NCBI RefSeq assembly: GCF_006175995.1
Contig: NZ_VDMB01000004.1
Span: forward strand, 62,001-126,000
DNA: 64,000 nt
Direction: 5' to 3'
DNA from: Desulfobotulus mexicanus
GTDB lineage: Bacteria > Desulfobacterota > Desulfobacteria > Desulfobacterales > ASO4-4
Under the pieces are notes generated by a model. It saw only the letters and a program-made list of their open reading frames with translations. It made no database searches and was not told where the DNA came from. The translations under genes and the position numbers were made by a program. Below are positions 35,327 to 44,758 of the stretch, piece after piece; position 1 is the stretch's first letter, and every line of letters begins with the position of its first letter.

Positions 35327-36655
35327 TCAGAAACTTACCGTCATTTTAGCAGCAAAGAGAAACCAGTTTTCAGAGGTATTGAGATTACCATCATCCCCGG
35401 AATTGATGTCTTTCATGAGAATGGCCGCACCGTTCATGGCGTGGCCTTCCAGCTTGAACACCCAGTTAGGGGTAAGGTCAAAGCGGGCTGTCATGGCAAT
35501 ATCCTTCAGCCAGGCATCATGATCTTTATAACCGGCATCTTTACGCGGATTATCTACTCCTGGGACATTTATAAAACTTGGATGTTGTTCTATGATATTC
35601 AGTTTTCCGTTCCTGTCATCCTTGTCCGCATAGTACTCAGAATATGAAATGCCCAGCTCCATCCAGTCCGTAAAACGGTAGGCTATGGCAGCGTAATAGC
35701 CTTCGGTGTTCAGGGTTTTAGTACCAGCTGCGTTAATGAAATTTGCAAATGGAGAATCTCCCTTTGCATGGTTGGTAAACTCATAACGGTTACCCATATA
35801 TTCCGCTGCAAAGGTGAATGGTCCTCTAAGATATTCCAAAGAAGCAGTATATGCCCTGGAAACAGTATTTGCTTTAACGTTCGCAGAACCTGGAAAAGGT
35901 AAAAAAGCAGCTGCTGTAGCTTCTGTTTCCATATCAAATTCCACAGCCCATGCCGTGGTGCTGAGACGCAGACCATTAAGGGGGGTATACCATACAAGGC
36001 CACCGGCCATGGAATGTTTGGTATGGGTGGATTGGGGGTCAGATAGGACGCCAGCAAGTCTGGACTGATCTGTAAGGGATGTCACAACACCGCCATCCAA
36101 TGCAAATTCAGTTTCCCCTCCCTGAAACTGGTAGGAAAGGGTACCGGCATTGCCCATGTAGAGGTCACCGTATATCTCAGCACCACTGATGGCAGATACT
36201 GTATCCCTCCAGGCTTCGTTATAGACACTCTGGGGAAGGAAAATACTGTTTCTGAGCATATCAATATCACGGGTGGTATTGTAAAGCCCATGAACCATTT
36301 TCATTTTACCAACACGGATACCCATCCAGTCTCTCCAGCGGTAATCAGCAAAGCCCCAGTCAATTTCAGGCTCTCCCTCACCAAATTCCCCGAGATTTCT
36401 CGCAAAAATCTGAAGTCCCACACGTAAGTTGTCGCTGACCTGGCTGCTGATATTCACCCCAAATTCGTTGAATCGGGCACTGCCATCCTCGGTTTTGGCA
36501 AAAAAGTTATTATTGTCACTTGCCAGATATCCTTGGGAAATGAAACCATGAACAGTAACACCACCATAAAGGTCATCACCAAATTCCACAGCCATTGCCG
36601 GTAACCCCATACAGAGCAGGCCCAGACCCAGCATCAGTCCTTTTAAGCTTTTCAT
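35327..36655 (-). CDS. outer-membrane porin-like beta-barrel protein
   Basis: 442 residues. A signal peptide ends in GLPAMA (about 22). The mature chain is rich in alternating aromatic/polar strands (LRVGLQIFARNLGEFG, WMGIRVGKMKMVHGLYNT, FTDWMELGISYSEYYADKD) and ends with the outer-membrane signature terminating in Phe (AKMTVSF). It looks like the deltaproteobacterial/gammaproteobacterial 'porin' family often found near phosphate-like binding proteins. SD AAGGAG. The upstream PstS-like gene is 49 bp away, so they are likely cotranscribed. Confidence 0.8.
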   Translation of the reverse strand: MKSLKGLMLGLGLLCMGLPAMAVEFGDDLYGGVTVHGFISQGYLASDNNNFFAKTEDGSARFNEFGVNISSQVSDNLRVGLQIFARNLGEFGEGEPEIDWGFADYRWRDWMGIRVGKMKMVHGLYNTTRDIDMLRNSIFLPQSVYNEAWRDTVSAISGAEIYGDLYMGNAGTLSYQFQGGETEFALDGGVVTSLTDQSRLAGVLSDPQSTHTKHSMAGGLVWYTPLNGLRLSTTAWAVEFDMETEATAAAFLPFPGSANVKANTVSRAYTASLEYLRGPFTFAAEYMGNRYEFTNHAKGDSPFANFINAAGTKTLNTEGYYAAIAYRFTDWMELGISYSEYYADKDDRNGKLNIIEQHPSFINVPGVDNPRKDAGYKDHDAWLKDIAMTARFDLTPNWVFKLEGHAMNGAAILMKDINSGDDGNLNTSENWFLFAAKMTVSF

Positions 36656-36704
36656 GCAAATCTCCTTATGTGAATATGCATTTAAAAGTAAAATAAATAA
36701 AAAA

Positions 36705-37130
36705 CTATGGCGTGATACCCAGAACCTTCACTTCATCTGTGATTGTCCCTTCCGGAACAAAACCCACAGCTCCCTGGGTGTTGGCTACATAGGTTACCAT
36801 ATCCGCAGGCCTGTTCATGGCAGGCGGCATCTGTCCCCGTCCCGTAAAAACCTGCCTTTTCCAGTGCTGATCAAACTGAGCAGAAGACATTTTTACATAA
36901 TCAGAAAGAAAACTGTCCATGGTTTCTCCCCTGAGAACAGCAAAATTAACACGGCTGCCATCCTCCCAGCGGCTCAGTTGTCCTTTGTAGATACGTTCCA
37001 GATCACTCTTTGAAACGCTGGCCACCGGTACACCACGGTTGGCAATAATCAGAACATCCGCAAGGGCATGTCCCACAAGACCCGCTACCATAACAAGTAT
37101 AAGGGCCCCTAATTTTACATGCTTCATCAT
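36705..37130 (-). CDS. small PstS-like periplasmic binding-domain protein
   Basis: 141 residues with a signal peptide (about 1-24, ending GHALA). The mature part resembles one lobe of a phosphate-type binding protein: VSKSDLERIYKGQLSRWEDG, DSFLSDYVKMSSAQFDQHWKRQVFTG, and PADMVTYVANTQGAVGFVPEG. Full PstS proteins are about twice as long; single-lobe forms of this kind are common next to porins in marine and sulfate-reducing bacteria. It is the first gene of the surface-protein run; SD GGGAGAG. Confidence 0.8.
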   Translation of the reverse strand: MMKHVKLGALILVMVAGLVGHALADVLIIANRGVPVASVSKSDLERIYKGQLSRWEDGSRVNFAVLRGETMDSFLSDYVKMSSAQFDQHWKRQVFTGRGQMPPAMNRPADMVTYVANTQGAVGFVPEGTITDEVKVLGITP

Positions 37131-37212
37131 TCTCTCCCATTGATAAAGTATGAGTTATGCCACCCCCCATGAGCAGCTTTTTTCATAAACGGTGTTTATG
37201 CATAAAAATTAC

Positions 37213-37238
37213 AAAAAAGGTGATCCTCAAGGATCACC
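37213..37238 (-). terminator. Rho-independent terminator of purC
   Basis: GGTGATCC (37219-37226) and GGATCACC (37231-37238) form an 8-bp stem with loop TCAA; on the minus strand six T follow. It is 12 bp past the purC stop. Confidence 0.85.
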
Positions 37239-37249
37239 CCTTGCTTTTT

Positions 37250-38149
37250 CTACTTTTTAATATCGGTCAGAAGTTGCAGAACTTCTTCGTATTTATTTGC
37301 TGTTTTAAGAATAATTTCTTCCGGAAGCCGGGGACCTGGGGGCTGTTTGTTCCAATCCAGTGTTTCGAGATAATCCCGAACAATCTGTTTGTCAAAACTC
37401 TGGGGAGAAGAGCCGGGCGCATAGCTGTCTACGGGCCAGAATCTTGAAGAATCCGGTGTCAGTACCTCATCAATGAGAATAATTTCTCCATCTACCATAC
37501 CGAATTCAAATTTGGTATCTGCAATAATAATCCCCCGCTCACGGGCATATTCCGCAGCTTCAGTATAAATTGCCAGACTCAGATCCCTTACCTTTTCGGC
37601 TGTTTCTCTACCCACAAGGTTCACTGCTTCCTCAAAGGAAATATTAATATCATGGTCCCCCACTTCGGCTTTGGTGGACGGGGTAAAAAGGGGTTCAGGC
37701 AGTTTTTCAGATTCCTGCAGTCCGGATGGCAGAGAAATTCCGCAAACGGTCTGATCTTTTTTATAGGATTTCCAACCTGAACCTGAAATATAACCCCTTA
37801 CAATGCACTCAATGCTTAAGGGTTCTGCTTTTTTCACCCACATGCTCCGGTCACGGAGATAATCCACATGGGCACGACATGCTTCAGGAAAATCCTCCGC
37901 GTTGCCACTGATGATATGATTTCCCACAAGCCGTTTCATACGTTCAAACCAGAATAGAGAAAGTCTTGTTAAAACCCGTCCTTTTCCAGGAATGGCATCG
38001 GGCAGGACCACATCAAAAGCAGACAGTCGATCCGATGTTACCATGAGATAAGAATCACTCAGATCATAAATATCCCGAACCTTACCACTTCGAAGCCGCT
38101 TTAGACCTTCAAGTTCCATATTTTCAGAAGATACAGTCATAACTTTCAC
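37250..38149 (-). CDS. purC: phosphoribosylaminoimidazole-succinocarboxamide synthase
   Basis: 299 residues, the longer SAICAR synthase form. It joins aspartate to CAIR in purine synthesis using ATP. Motifs are [64 protein letters not shown] and [28 protein letters not shown]. The start is a GTG 5 nt after AAAGGA; an in-frame ATG lies 9 nt further on. Monocistronic, with its own terminator. Confidence 0.95.
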   Translation of the reverse strand: MKVMTVSSENMELEGLKRLRSGKVRDIYDLSDSYLMVTSDRLSAFDVVLPDAIPGKGRVLTRLSLFWFERMKRLVGNHIISGNAEDFPEACRAHVDYLRDRSMWVKKAEPLSIECIVRGYISGSGWKSYKKDQTVCGISLPSGLQESEKLPEPLFTPSTKAEVGDHDINISFEEAVNLVGRETAEKVRDLSLAIYTEAAEYARERGIIIADTKFEFGMVDGEIILIDEVLTPDSSRFWPVDSYAPGSSPQSFDKQIVRDYLETLDWNKQPPGPRLPEEIILKTANKYEEVLQLLTDIKK

Positions 38150-38251
38150 TTAAATCCTTTCAGATAAATAATATTTAAAATAAAAAAATCTTTTTTCTTA
38201 ATAACCTGAGAAGTTATTTCATGAAAAGATGCCGCAATACGGCGAGCGTTG

Positions 38252-38767
38252 CTATAAAGAAACAGGCACTATTTCTCCGCTGATATCCCCATTGGAAAAA
38301 ATTGTCAATATCCCCACAGTATGGGGCCACGGGCCTTTCCGGTTATCTGTATAACTGCCGGGGTTGAACATCAGAACACCATCAAAATTGTGGCACTCCG
38401 GAACATGGGTGTGACCGAAAACAACAGCATCCACCCCTTCAAAGGCATTTTTTGCCCGCATCATCACACCACTTCGCTCACCCCAGCCGTGGATAAGCCC
38501 TACACGTACAGGCCCTATGGTCACAATCCGGGAAACAGGGTGCTGTTCCCTGACATCCGGACCATCACAATTACCGCATACAGCAAAAACATCCACATCA
38601 TAAAAAGCATTCAGGACAGAGAGATGAATCATATCTCCTGCATGGAGGATCATGGAAACATCTGAAAACACACCATGTCTGAGGGAGAACAATGTATCAT
38701 CCGCTGTCTGCATATGGGTATCAGACAAAACCCCTACCCGGATGCCCTCTTTTTGTCTGTTGCTCAT
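38252..38767 (-). CDS. YfcE/MJ0936-type metallophosphoesterase
   Basis: About 171 residues. Calcineurin-like motifs appear in order: GVLSDTHM, LHAGDMIHL, VCGNCDGPDV, LIHGWGE and VFGHTHVPE, ending with the family NPGSYTDNR. Such enzymes hydrolyse phosphodiesters with two metal ions; natural substrate unknown. The frame is open to a TTG at 38809 inside the PilZ gene, but the ATG at 38767 has GGAA about 10 nt upstream and starts close to the conserved core. It is the last gene of the cluster B run, so a link to nucleotide signalling is possible but unproven. Confidence 0.85.
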   Translation of the reverse strand: MSNRQKEGIRVGVLSDTHMQTADDTLFSLRHGVFSDVSMILHAGDMIHLSVLNAFYDVDVFAVCGNCDGPDVREQHPVSRIVTIGPVRVGLIHGWGERSGVMMRAKNAFEGVDAVVFGHTHVPECHNFDGVLMFNPGSYTDNRKGPWPHTVGILTIFSNGDISGEIVPVSL

Positions 38768-38786
38768 GGAATACTTTTCCGTTTTT

Positions 38787-39146
38787 CTATTCGGATTCAA
38801 ATCGTTCAATGAAAAGGGAAAGAAGTTTTGCCTTGGGACCTGTCATGGGCAAAAAAGAAAGTCCTGCATAAAGGGTGTTATTTCCCGAAGGACGGACATG
38901 GGCCACAACAGCGTCCAGATCCAGCACATCATCTTCAATACCCATGGATACCTGCACCCTTTTTCCTTCAGGAACAGGCCTGTGAATTTCAAGAAGCACG
39001 CCTCCGAGGCTTATGTTCAGAGTTTTTCCCATTCCCTGTATGGCAATTAAGCCATCTTCCCCCAGAACGGTAAAATGAATCAGGTTACAGGTCTCAGGAC
39101 GAAAGGGAAATCGTCTTTTTTCAGCAGGGTTCTTCGTCTGTATCAT
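38787..39146 (-). CDS. PilZ-domain protein (cluster B)
   Basis: 119 residues, a single PilZ domain with the arginine motif KRRFPFRPE near residue 10-18 and LNISLGGVLLE near 42-52, both needed for cyclic di-GMP binding. It overlaps the end of the PATAN-cNMP gene by 26 bp, so the two are translationally coupled. SD GGGGAG 6 nt before the ATG. Confidence 0.82.
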   Translation of the reverse strand: MIQTKNPAEKRRFPFRPETCNLIHFTVLGEDGLIAIQGMGKTLNISLGGVLLEIHRPVPEGKRVQVSMGIEDDVLDLDAVVAHVRPSGNNTLYAGLSFLPMTGPKAKLLSLFIERFESE

Positions 39147-40287
39147 TTTTTCTCCCCTTAACGTCTATGGCTTCCTGGATCAGTGCCAGTGTTGTCTGTA
39201 TGGAGCTTAGGGAAAAACCAAGCATTTTCCGGAAAGTAGGTGAAAGTCTGTCCCAGAGCATACCCGCCTCTCCATTATTCAGAGGTTCCAGACTGCTTTC
39301 ATTTTCCCCCAGAAAAATCAATCCTCTGTCATCGGAAGGTTTTTCCTGCATGGGATGGGCAAAAACACTTCCGTCAGGAAAGGATGCCAGCTCCAGAAAT
39401 TCTTCCTCATTTTGCCATGCAAGCAGAATTCTGCCACCACTTGCTGAAAAAAAAGTGGCTGAAAGATGCTCTTCCGGAACAGTGATTATTTTGTATGATG
39501 CAGGAGCTTTTGCAGGCAGTCCAGCAGATGCCCTGAGAAGGGCAAGGGTTTCCCCAAGCTTTGTCAGTTGCCTGTCCACCCCCAGAACAACTTCCTGAAG
39601 AGAGGTGGAAAAAGTCGTAAACTCCCTTGCCAGCCGCTGAGCATCCAGCACACCCAGCAGAGCTTCACCCACAACCTCAACGGAAGCACTTCGGGGACGA
39701 TTCATCATGACAAAACTTGCCGCACTTCCGATATAAGCCCCTTTGCCAAGACAGAAAAGGGGAATACTGCGTCCCCCAACCTCCTTATGCAAACGTACCT
39801 GCCCTTCCAGAATCACCCACAACCATGATCCAAAACGACCCTGTCGCACCACAATGCTACCATCTTTGTGAAACTCTTCATCCACCACATCGCTGTACTC
39901 AATGGCGGGTCCTTTCAGGCAGGGTTCCCTGAGCAGCGCAGGACCTTTTTCTCTCTGGTCTGCACGAAGTTCATCCATCTGCCGCAAAGCATCCAGAAGA
40001 AGCCCTGTCAAATTCCTGTGAATCCTGCGGGGACCGCTTCCTTCTCCAGGAATAAAAAGAAAGCGCCCTTCCTGCCATGTAAAAAGCTCATGGAAAGCAT
40101 CTTCCCCGGTTCTTTCTTCCAGCTTTGCATCAAGAATCTCTCCATTTTTCATGGAAATGGTACCTTCTGCACCATTTTCCGCAAAAATACGTACATTTCC
40201 AGTCGCTGCAGCTCCCCCAAGAAACTGAAGCAGTTCTGCAAGACCCACAAAGGATAATCTCCCCGAAAGAACCTCGGCTATATCCAT
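39121..40287 (-). CDS. PATAN (DUF4388) - cyclic-nucleotide-binding-fold protein
   Basis: About 388 residues. The N-terminus (MDIAEVLSGRLSFVGLAELLQFLGG, then GTISMKNGEILDAKLEERTGEDAF and FTWQEGRFLF) is a standard DUF4388/PATAN domain. Around residues 135-235 is a CAP-type cyclic-nucleotide fold (GSWLWVILEGQVRL, LGKGAYIGSAASFVMMNRPRSASVEV). The phosphate-contacting RSA is present, but the Glu of the usual GE(L/M) motif is Ser (IGSAAS), so ligand specificity may differ or be lost. A C-terminal 140 residues are unassigned. ATG 40287 is preferred over one 45 nt upstream because the DUF4388 core begins there. Confidence 0.75.
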   Translation of the reverse strand: MDIAEVLSGRLSFVGLAELLQFLGGAAATGNVRIFAENGAEGTISMKNGEILDAKLEERTGEDAFHELFTWQEGRFLFIPGEGSGPRRIHRNLTGLLLDALRQMDELRADQREKGPALLREPCLKGPAIEYSDVVDEEFHKDGSIVVRQGRFGSWLWVILEGQVRLHKEVGGRSIPLFCLGKGAYIGSAASFVMMNRPRSASVEVVGEALLGVLDAQRLAREFTTFSTSLQEVVLGVDRQLTKLGETLALLRASAGLPAKAPASYKIITVPEEHLSATFFSASGGRILLAWQNEEEFLELASFPDGSVFAHPMQEKPSDDRGLIFLGENESSLEPLNNGEAGMLWDRLSPTFRKMLGFSLSSIQTTLALIQEAIDVKGRKNDTDEEPC

Positions 40288-40336
40288 ACTATTTATTCCA
40301 GAACTATACAGGTTAAAAAGAATGCCGGACATCTAA

Positions 40337-40954
40337 TCATTTCTGCACCCAGCCCAGCTCTTTCTGCAGATGTTTTAATGTACTCTCAATACAGGCTTTA
40401 AGGGTCTTTCCAACACCTTCACCCGTTACAGCACTGCCTGGAAAAGAAGGTACCTTCAGCTGTCTGTTCAGATCCCGATCCATCTGCTCTATGGACATGA
40501 CAGGCAAGCCCTCTTTGGCCAGATCCCTTTTATTGTACTGCAACACCAGAGGAATTTTTGCAATGCTGAGACCATAGGATTTAAGGTTTTCATGCAGATC
40601 TTTTAATGAAAGCATATTTTTTTCTCTGCGCACAGCCAGAGAATCTGCCACAAAAACAATACCATCAGCCCCTTTTAAAACAAGTTTACGGGTAGAAGCA
40701 TACTGGGGCTGACCTGGTACGGTAAAAAGCTGTACCTTCACATCACAACCGTGAATTTTACCTAAACCCATGGGCAGAAAATCAAAAAAAAGAGTTCTGT
40801 CACCTTCGGTATCAATGGAAACAAGGTCGCCGCTCATATTTTTCCGAAAAAGCTTATGTATGGTTTCAAGATTGGTTGTTTTGCCACAGCGGCCCGGACC
40901 GTAATAAACAATTTTACATTCAATGACCCGCTGCTGAATATTAAAAACGGCCAT
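40337..40954 (-). CDS. MglA-like Ras-family GTPase (cluster B)
   Basis: 205 residues, paralogue of the GTPase at 28963-29574: P-loop GPGRCGKT (20-27, Cys as in Myxococcus MglA), DTEGDRTLFFDFLPMGLG, VQLFTVPGQPQYASTRKLVLKGADGIVFVADS and YNKRDLAKEG. SD GGAGGG 5 nt before the ATG. No roadblock gene is adjacent, unlike cluster A, so its partner is elsewhere or shared. It lies between a helical-repeat protein and the PATAN-cNMP protein. Confidence 0.9.
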   Translation of the reverse strand: MAVFNIQQRVIECKIVYYGPGRCGKTTNLETIHKLFRKNMSGDLVSIDTEGDRTLFFDFLPMGLGKIHGCDVKVQLFTVPGQPQYASTRKLVLKGADGIVFVADSLAVRREKNMLSLKDLHENLKSYGLSIAKIPLVLQYNKRDLAKEGLPVMSIEQMDRDLNRQLKVPSFPGSAVTGEGVGKTLKACIESTLKHLQKELGWVQK

Positions 40955-41019
40955 GAAGCCCTCCAGAATTTCAATTTCACTGCTTTTCCCCCGGCGTTAA
41001 ACCATCCAAAGGAAAAATA

Positions 41020-41880
41020 TCAGCCCTTGATTTCTATATTCAGACACCAGTCCCCTTTTTTGGGTCCTGCATTAATCTGATGTTTGGATGCCACAACTCC
41101 GGAACTTCTGAATACCGCCACAGGAGAATAACAACGCATGTCATTTAAGCGTAAACCTACCTTAAGATCATCTATAAGTTTTTTATCTTTACTGGAAATA
41201 ATAAGACTCACAAGATTTCCGGACTGAAAACTGACATCCAGATCTACCTGATCATTCAACTCTTCTGGAACATTTTCAAGGCGGATACCCACAGAGCTGA
41301 CAGGAAGTAAATCCATACTGCTGTCTTCTGCGGCTTCCATACCGGAGGTCATACCCGGAATCAGGCTCTGAAAACGGGTCAGTTCCTTTTCGGAAAAAAG
41401 ACCGGAAGCTTGCCATTGTCGTAAAAGATCAGCTGCTTCTTCTTCCCTTTTATCCTTAACCATGGCGGTAATTAAACCGTGACCTGCATCTTCACCAAAC
41501 TTTTTATCCTTCAGAATTGCTGAAAAAAGAGCTATGGCCGCAGGATAAGAACCATACCTTGCAAGAAGCCTGCCCTTTTCCAGCCGCATTTCAGCAGGTG
41601 TTTCTTCTGTGTCAGGGAGTAGGGTATTAACCAGCTTCGATTCTCTGGCAGTAAAAGTCCGTTTTTCATTTTTTTCCGATGCAGCAGATATTTTTTCATG
41701 AAGCTCGGAAATACGCTGCCGAATATCACTGATAAGTGCTTCCTTATTTTTCAGTCCGGCTATTGGTTCCACAAGCTTTTCAAGGGATTCAAAACGGGTC
41801 AGAGCCTCATCATAAAGACCCTGAGATGAATAAAGTCGAGCTTCCTTGAGAATAACCTGAAATTTATCTTTAACGGACAT
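41020..41880 (-). CDS. helical-repeat protein with beta-rich C-terminal domain (cluster B)
   Basis: 286 residues. The N-terminal two thirds are TPR-like helices (KEARLYSSQGLYDEALTRFESLE; RLEKGRLLARYGSYPAAIALFSAIL). The C-terminal 100 residues (about 185-286; VGIRLENVPEELNDQVDLDVSFQSG, LIISSKDKKLIDDLKVG) are beta-rich, possibly a PilZ-like or SHOCT-like fold, without the PilZ arginines. The opening repeat resembles the N-terminal extension of the cluster A ATPase. ATG 41880 follows GGGAG by 5 nt; a GTG lies 12 nt upstream. First gene of cluster B. Confidence 0.6.
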   Translation of the reverse strand: MSVKDKFQVILKEARLYSSQGLYDEALTRFESLEKLVEPIAGLKNKEALISDIRQRISELHEKISAASEKNEKRTFTARESKLVNTLLPDTEETPAEMRLEKGRLLARYGSYPAAIALFSAILKDKKFGEDAGHGLITAMVKDKREEEAADLLRQWQASGLFSEKELTRFQSLIPGMTSGMEAAEDSSMDLLPVSSVGIRLENVPEELNDQVDLDVSFQSGNLVSLIISSKDKKLIDDLKVGLRLNDMRCYSPVAVFRSSGVVASKHQINAGPKKGDWCLNIEIKG

Positions 41881-42274
41881 GGAATCTCCCACAAAAATGA
41901 CCTGGCAATGGGTAATTTAAAAGGATTTTACATTATCAGAAGCTGTATGGCAGTACAATCATTTCCATTATGTTTTTTTAAAACTCTATTTTAGACAACA
42001 TTTTTCAGCAAAGACCACCACGATATTCTAAGATACTCTGAAAAACTTACAATTTCACATGTAAACCAAAACATATACTAACCATGGTAATCATCATAAA
42101 GTTTCAATTCAGACGGATTGTATCAAAAATGATCTTTTATAATTTAAATTTTTATAAGCCTTAAAAAAAACGGGCACAGAAAAACCTGCACCCGATCATT
42201 GTAAATGCCTAAAAAACAAAACTCAGTTTATTACATTGGTTAAAAGACCCTTCACACCATGAATAAAATCCCTA
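41881..42274. other. AT-rich intergenic region between cluster B and the DUF3141 gene
   Basis: About 390 bp between two minus-strand genes. It holds the DUF3141 terminator (separate entry) and, near 41930-41960, a weak TTGTAC/GATAAT pair on the minus strand that could be the cluster B promoter but with only 15-bp spacing. No other structure is recognised. Confidence 0.5.
42163..42194 (-). terminator. Rho-independent terminator of the DUF3141 gene
   Basis: On the minus strand CGGGTGCAG pairs with CTGTGCCCG (two G-T pairs, T-rich loop, 42171-42194), followed by eight T (42163-42170). Confidence 0.75.
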
Positions 42275-44482
42275 TCATCCGATATTCATGGCATTACGTA
42301 AACGCTCCAACAGCTGCTGCTCCGGCTCCGGAAAATTCTCATCTGCATGGGCAATCTGCTCTGCAATCTGTAAAGCTTCTTCCCGGTCCTTTTTTAAATG
42401 GATCAGTTTGGGGAGGGTATTGAGCGCTTCTTCACGGTCCACTTGCAGAATACGGGACTGCTCTATTACCATTTTTCTGAATTTATCCGGCTTTATTATG
42501 CCTAGCTTAGGATGTTTTCTTATGATCTGCTGGGCCGTTATCATCTCACTTTTATCATAAATGGCATCCGCACTGACCATGGCAACCATAATACGAATAA
42601 GACCCTCTTCAAAACCACCATCCCCGGTTTTAGAAATCCATAGTTCACGGTCACTTTCCCTCCGCAAAGCCTTAGCCTGCATTTCATCTTCAGGCTTTTT
42701 CCCATGAACAAGTCCTTCAATGGCAGGACCAAAAAAAAGCTTCATGGCAGGATTGTCATAGGTAAGCTTAAAAAGAAACTCATCTTTTCTATCCCTTGCG
42801 TCCCTGTAGCGGTTCAGGCTGTCCTCAATCAGGCTGGATGTATATTTTTCAATACGTGCAAAGTAATTATTTTCTCTGTCTACGGGACTGCGTTTTTTTG
42901 CAACAATACGTCCCATTGTTTTAAAGGGAAGCATCATGGGATTCAGATCAGAAAAAACATAACGCTGCACCCTAAGAGGATGCATTTGCTTGGCAAGCTC
43001 CGCTGTATAACGGTTACTGCATTTCTGTACAATGGGACTTAAAAAAACTTTATAAAGGTAATCGTTAGCCTGGGATAATGTGGAAACCGGAACAAAGGCC
43101 TCTTCATCTTCAATGCCGTCATCATATGCAAGAATCTGCTCCACACTCCGTTCTTCAAAACGGACTTTATAATCATTCATCCAAGGCTTTGAGGGCTCTT
43201 CTTCAATCACCATCTCATAAAGCCCCGGTGCAAGGTAAGGAATCATATCAACAGAGCCAATGATCTGATTGTGTTCCTTTTTGGCAATAGCGCCCGATAC
43301 AAAAATACCAAGATGACCTATATCTTTATGAACAATATAAATTATCACCTGTTTATGGCGCTTAAGATCTTCCGTTGTTTCATAAACCCTTGGAATCCAG
43401 TTCAGAGCCTGTTGGGGCGGCGTGATATTATCCCCGTTGGAAGTAAAAATAACAATGGGATCTTCCAGCTTTTTCAGATCAAGCTCTTGCCCTTCCTGCA
43501 ACCAGAGCCGCCCCCGCTCCAGTCGGTTTCCCACAAAAAGATTTTCGACAATAAAGTGAATTTCCTCACGGGTCATCATGAAAAAACCACCCCACCACTT
43601 TTCAAAATCGAGAAAGCGCTCTTCTTCCGTATCCACCTGGTCATAAACATTGTACAGCTTGGTCCAGTAGGTATTAGCAGGGTTCAGACCCTCAAAATTA
43701 GCAACAAGATTGGCTCCGTCAAAAAAACCATTGCCAAGATCACTTAAAAGGGAATTGACCCATACACCACCCAGCAGACCTCCGCGATAGCGCATGGGGT
43801 TGGCCCCCTCCACTCCTGACCAGTAGGACAGAGGAGACCCGTTCAGCACAAGGGGCCCTGAAATATCAGGCCTGTCAGCAGCCACCAGGGCTGCTGCCCA
43901 ACCTGCCTGACAATTGCCTATGATGGCAGGTTTTTCCGAATCAGGATGCCTTTTGTGCACCTCTTCCAGAAAAAGAACCTGGGCACGCTGTACATCTACG
44001 AGGGTCTGCCCCCTGAAAGGATCCGTATAAAACAGCATGAAATACACAGGATGTCCATTTTGAAGGGCCATGCCAATCTCAGAGTCCTGCTTTGAACCAC
44101 CAATGCCAGGACCATGCCCTGCACGGGGGTCAATTATAAGAATCGGTCTTTTAGGTCTCTTATTTTTTACCTTCACATCAGGATCCTGCCTGCGCTCTAC
44201 ACCTTCAGGCAGATTTTCTGAAGGCTTTTCACGGCTGTCCAGAATACGAACCAGAGAAAAATTAACAGGTCTTTCAAAGGTACGACCATCCATTATCATT
44301 TCATAATCAAAGACAAGGACAGGAGGTTGCCCTTTTTCAAGGTGCTCCAGATAAATATTCCCACGCTTGCGCAAAGTATCCCAGAAAAGAATCTGCCTCT
44401 GGATAGTGTCAACCATATAGTCAGTGATCTCTCCTGGATTGGCAGACTCTTTAAACAGAGATGCTTTTATAAATGTTTCCAT
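42275..44482 (-). CDS. DUF3141 alpha/beta hydrolase (polyhydroxyalkanoate-synthase-like)
   Basis: 735 residues. The core (about 110-400) is an alpha/beta hydrolase with a PhaC-type nucleophile elbow GNCQAGW (Cys instead of Ser), an aspartate in TSNGDNITPPQQAL and a histidine in VHKDIGHLGIFVSG, a complete Cys-Asp-His set in family order. DUF3141 proteins are relatives of PHA synthase of unknown substrate. The C-terminal 300 residues are helical and specific to the family (KTGDGGFEEGLIRIMVAMVSADAIYDKSEM, a TerB-like stretch). Monocistronic, divergent from the TetR-TRAP operon, so it may belong to the same regulon. Confidence 0.82.
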   Translation of the reverse strand: METFIKASLFKESANPGEITDYMVDTIQRQILFWDTLRKRGNIYLEHLEKGQPPVLVFDYEMIMDGRTFERPVNFSLVRILDSREKPSENLPEGVERRQDPDVKVKNKRPKRPILIIDPRAGHGPGIGGSKQDSEIGMALQNGHPVYFMLFYTDPFRGQTLVDVQRAQVLFLEEVHKRHPDSEKPAIIGNCQAGWAAALVAADRPDISGPLVLNGSPLSYWSGVEGANPMRYRGGLLGGVWVNSLLSDLGNGFFDGANLVANFEGLNPANTYWTKLYNVYDQVDTEEERFLDFEKWWGGFFMMTREEIHFIVENLFVGNRLERGRLWLQEGQELDLKKLEDPIVIFTSNGDNITPPQQALNWIPRVYETTEDLKRHKQVIIYIVHKDIGHLGIFVSGAIAKKEHNQIIGSVDMIPYLAPGLYEMVIEEEPSKPWMNDYKVRFEERSVEQILAYDDGIEDEEAFVPVSTLSQANDYLYKVFLSPIVQKCSNRYTAELAKQMHPLRVQRYVFSDLNPMMLPFKTMGRIVAKKRSPVDRENNYFARIEKYTSSLIEDSLNRYRDARDRKDEFLFKLTYDNPAMKLFFGPAIEGLVHGKKPEDEMQAKALRRESDRELWISKTGDGGFEEGLIRIMVAMVSADAIYDKSEMITAQQIIRKHPKLGIIKPDKFRKMVIEQSRILQVDREEALNTLPKLIHLKKDREEALQIAEQIAHADENFPEPEQQLLERLRNAMNIG

Positions 44483-44718
44483 ATGTCCCTCTTTATTTAT
44501 ATCCTTTAATAGTTTTTTTATCAGCTATCATTTTTGAAAAAGTCTGATAAAGCCATTCTTTTGAATGGAGGTATAATTTCTGAGAATTTACAAACACCAT
44601 ATTTTAAATAACTCTCCTTATACTTAAGAACGATCTTTATATAAACAGTCATAAAACAGACTTTGATAAATATAAGAAATCTTTGCTGCAATGCAAATTT
44701 TATTTTCAGACAATCCTG

Positions 44719-44747
44719 TTGACAAACTCAATTTAAAGGTGTTATCA
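44719..44747 (+). promoter_or_regulatory. candidate sigma-70 promoter of the TetR-TRAP operon
   Basis: TTGACA (44719-44724), 17-bp spacer, TTATCA (44742-44747). The -35 is perfect, the -10 poor. The transcription start would fall just before the palindrome. Confidence 0.4.
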
Positions 44748-44758
44748 GGCTGCCTTAA

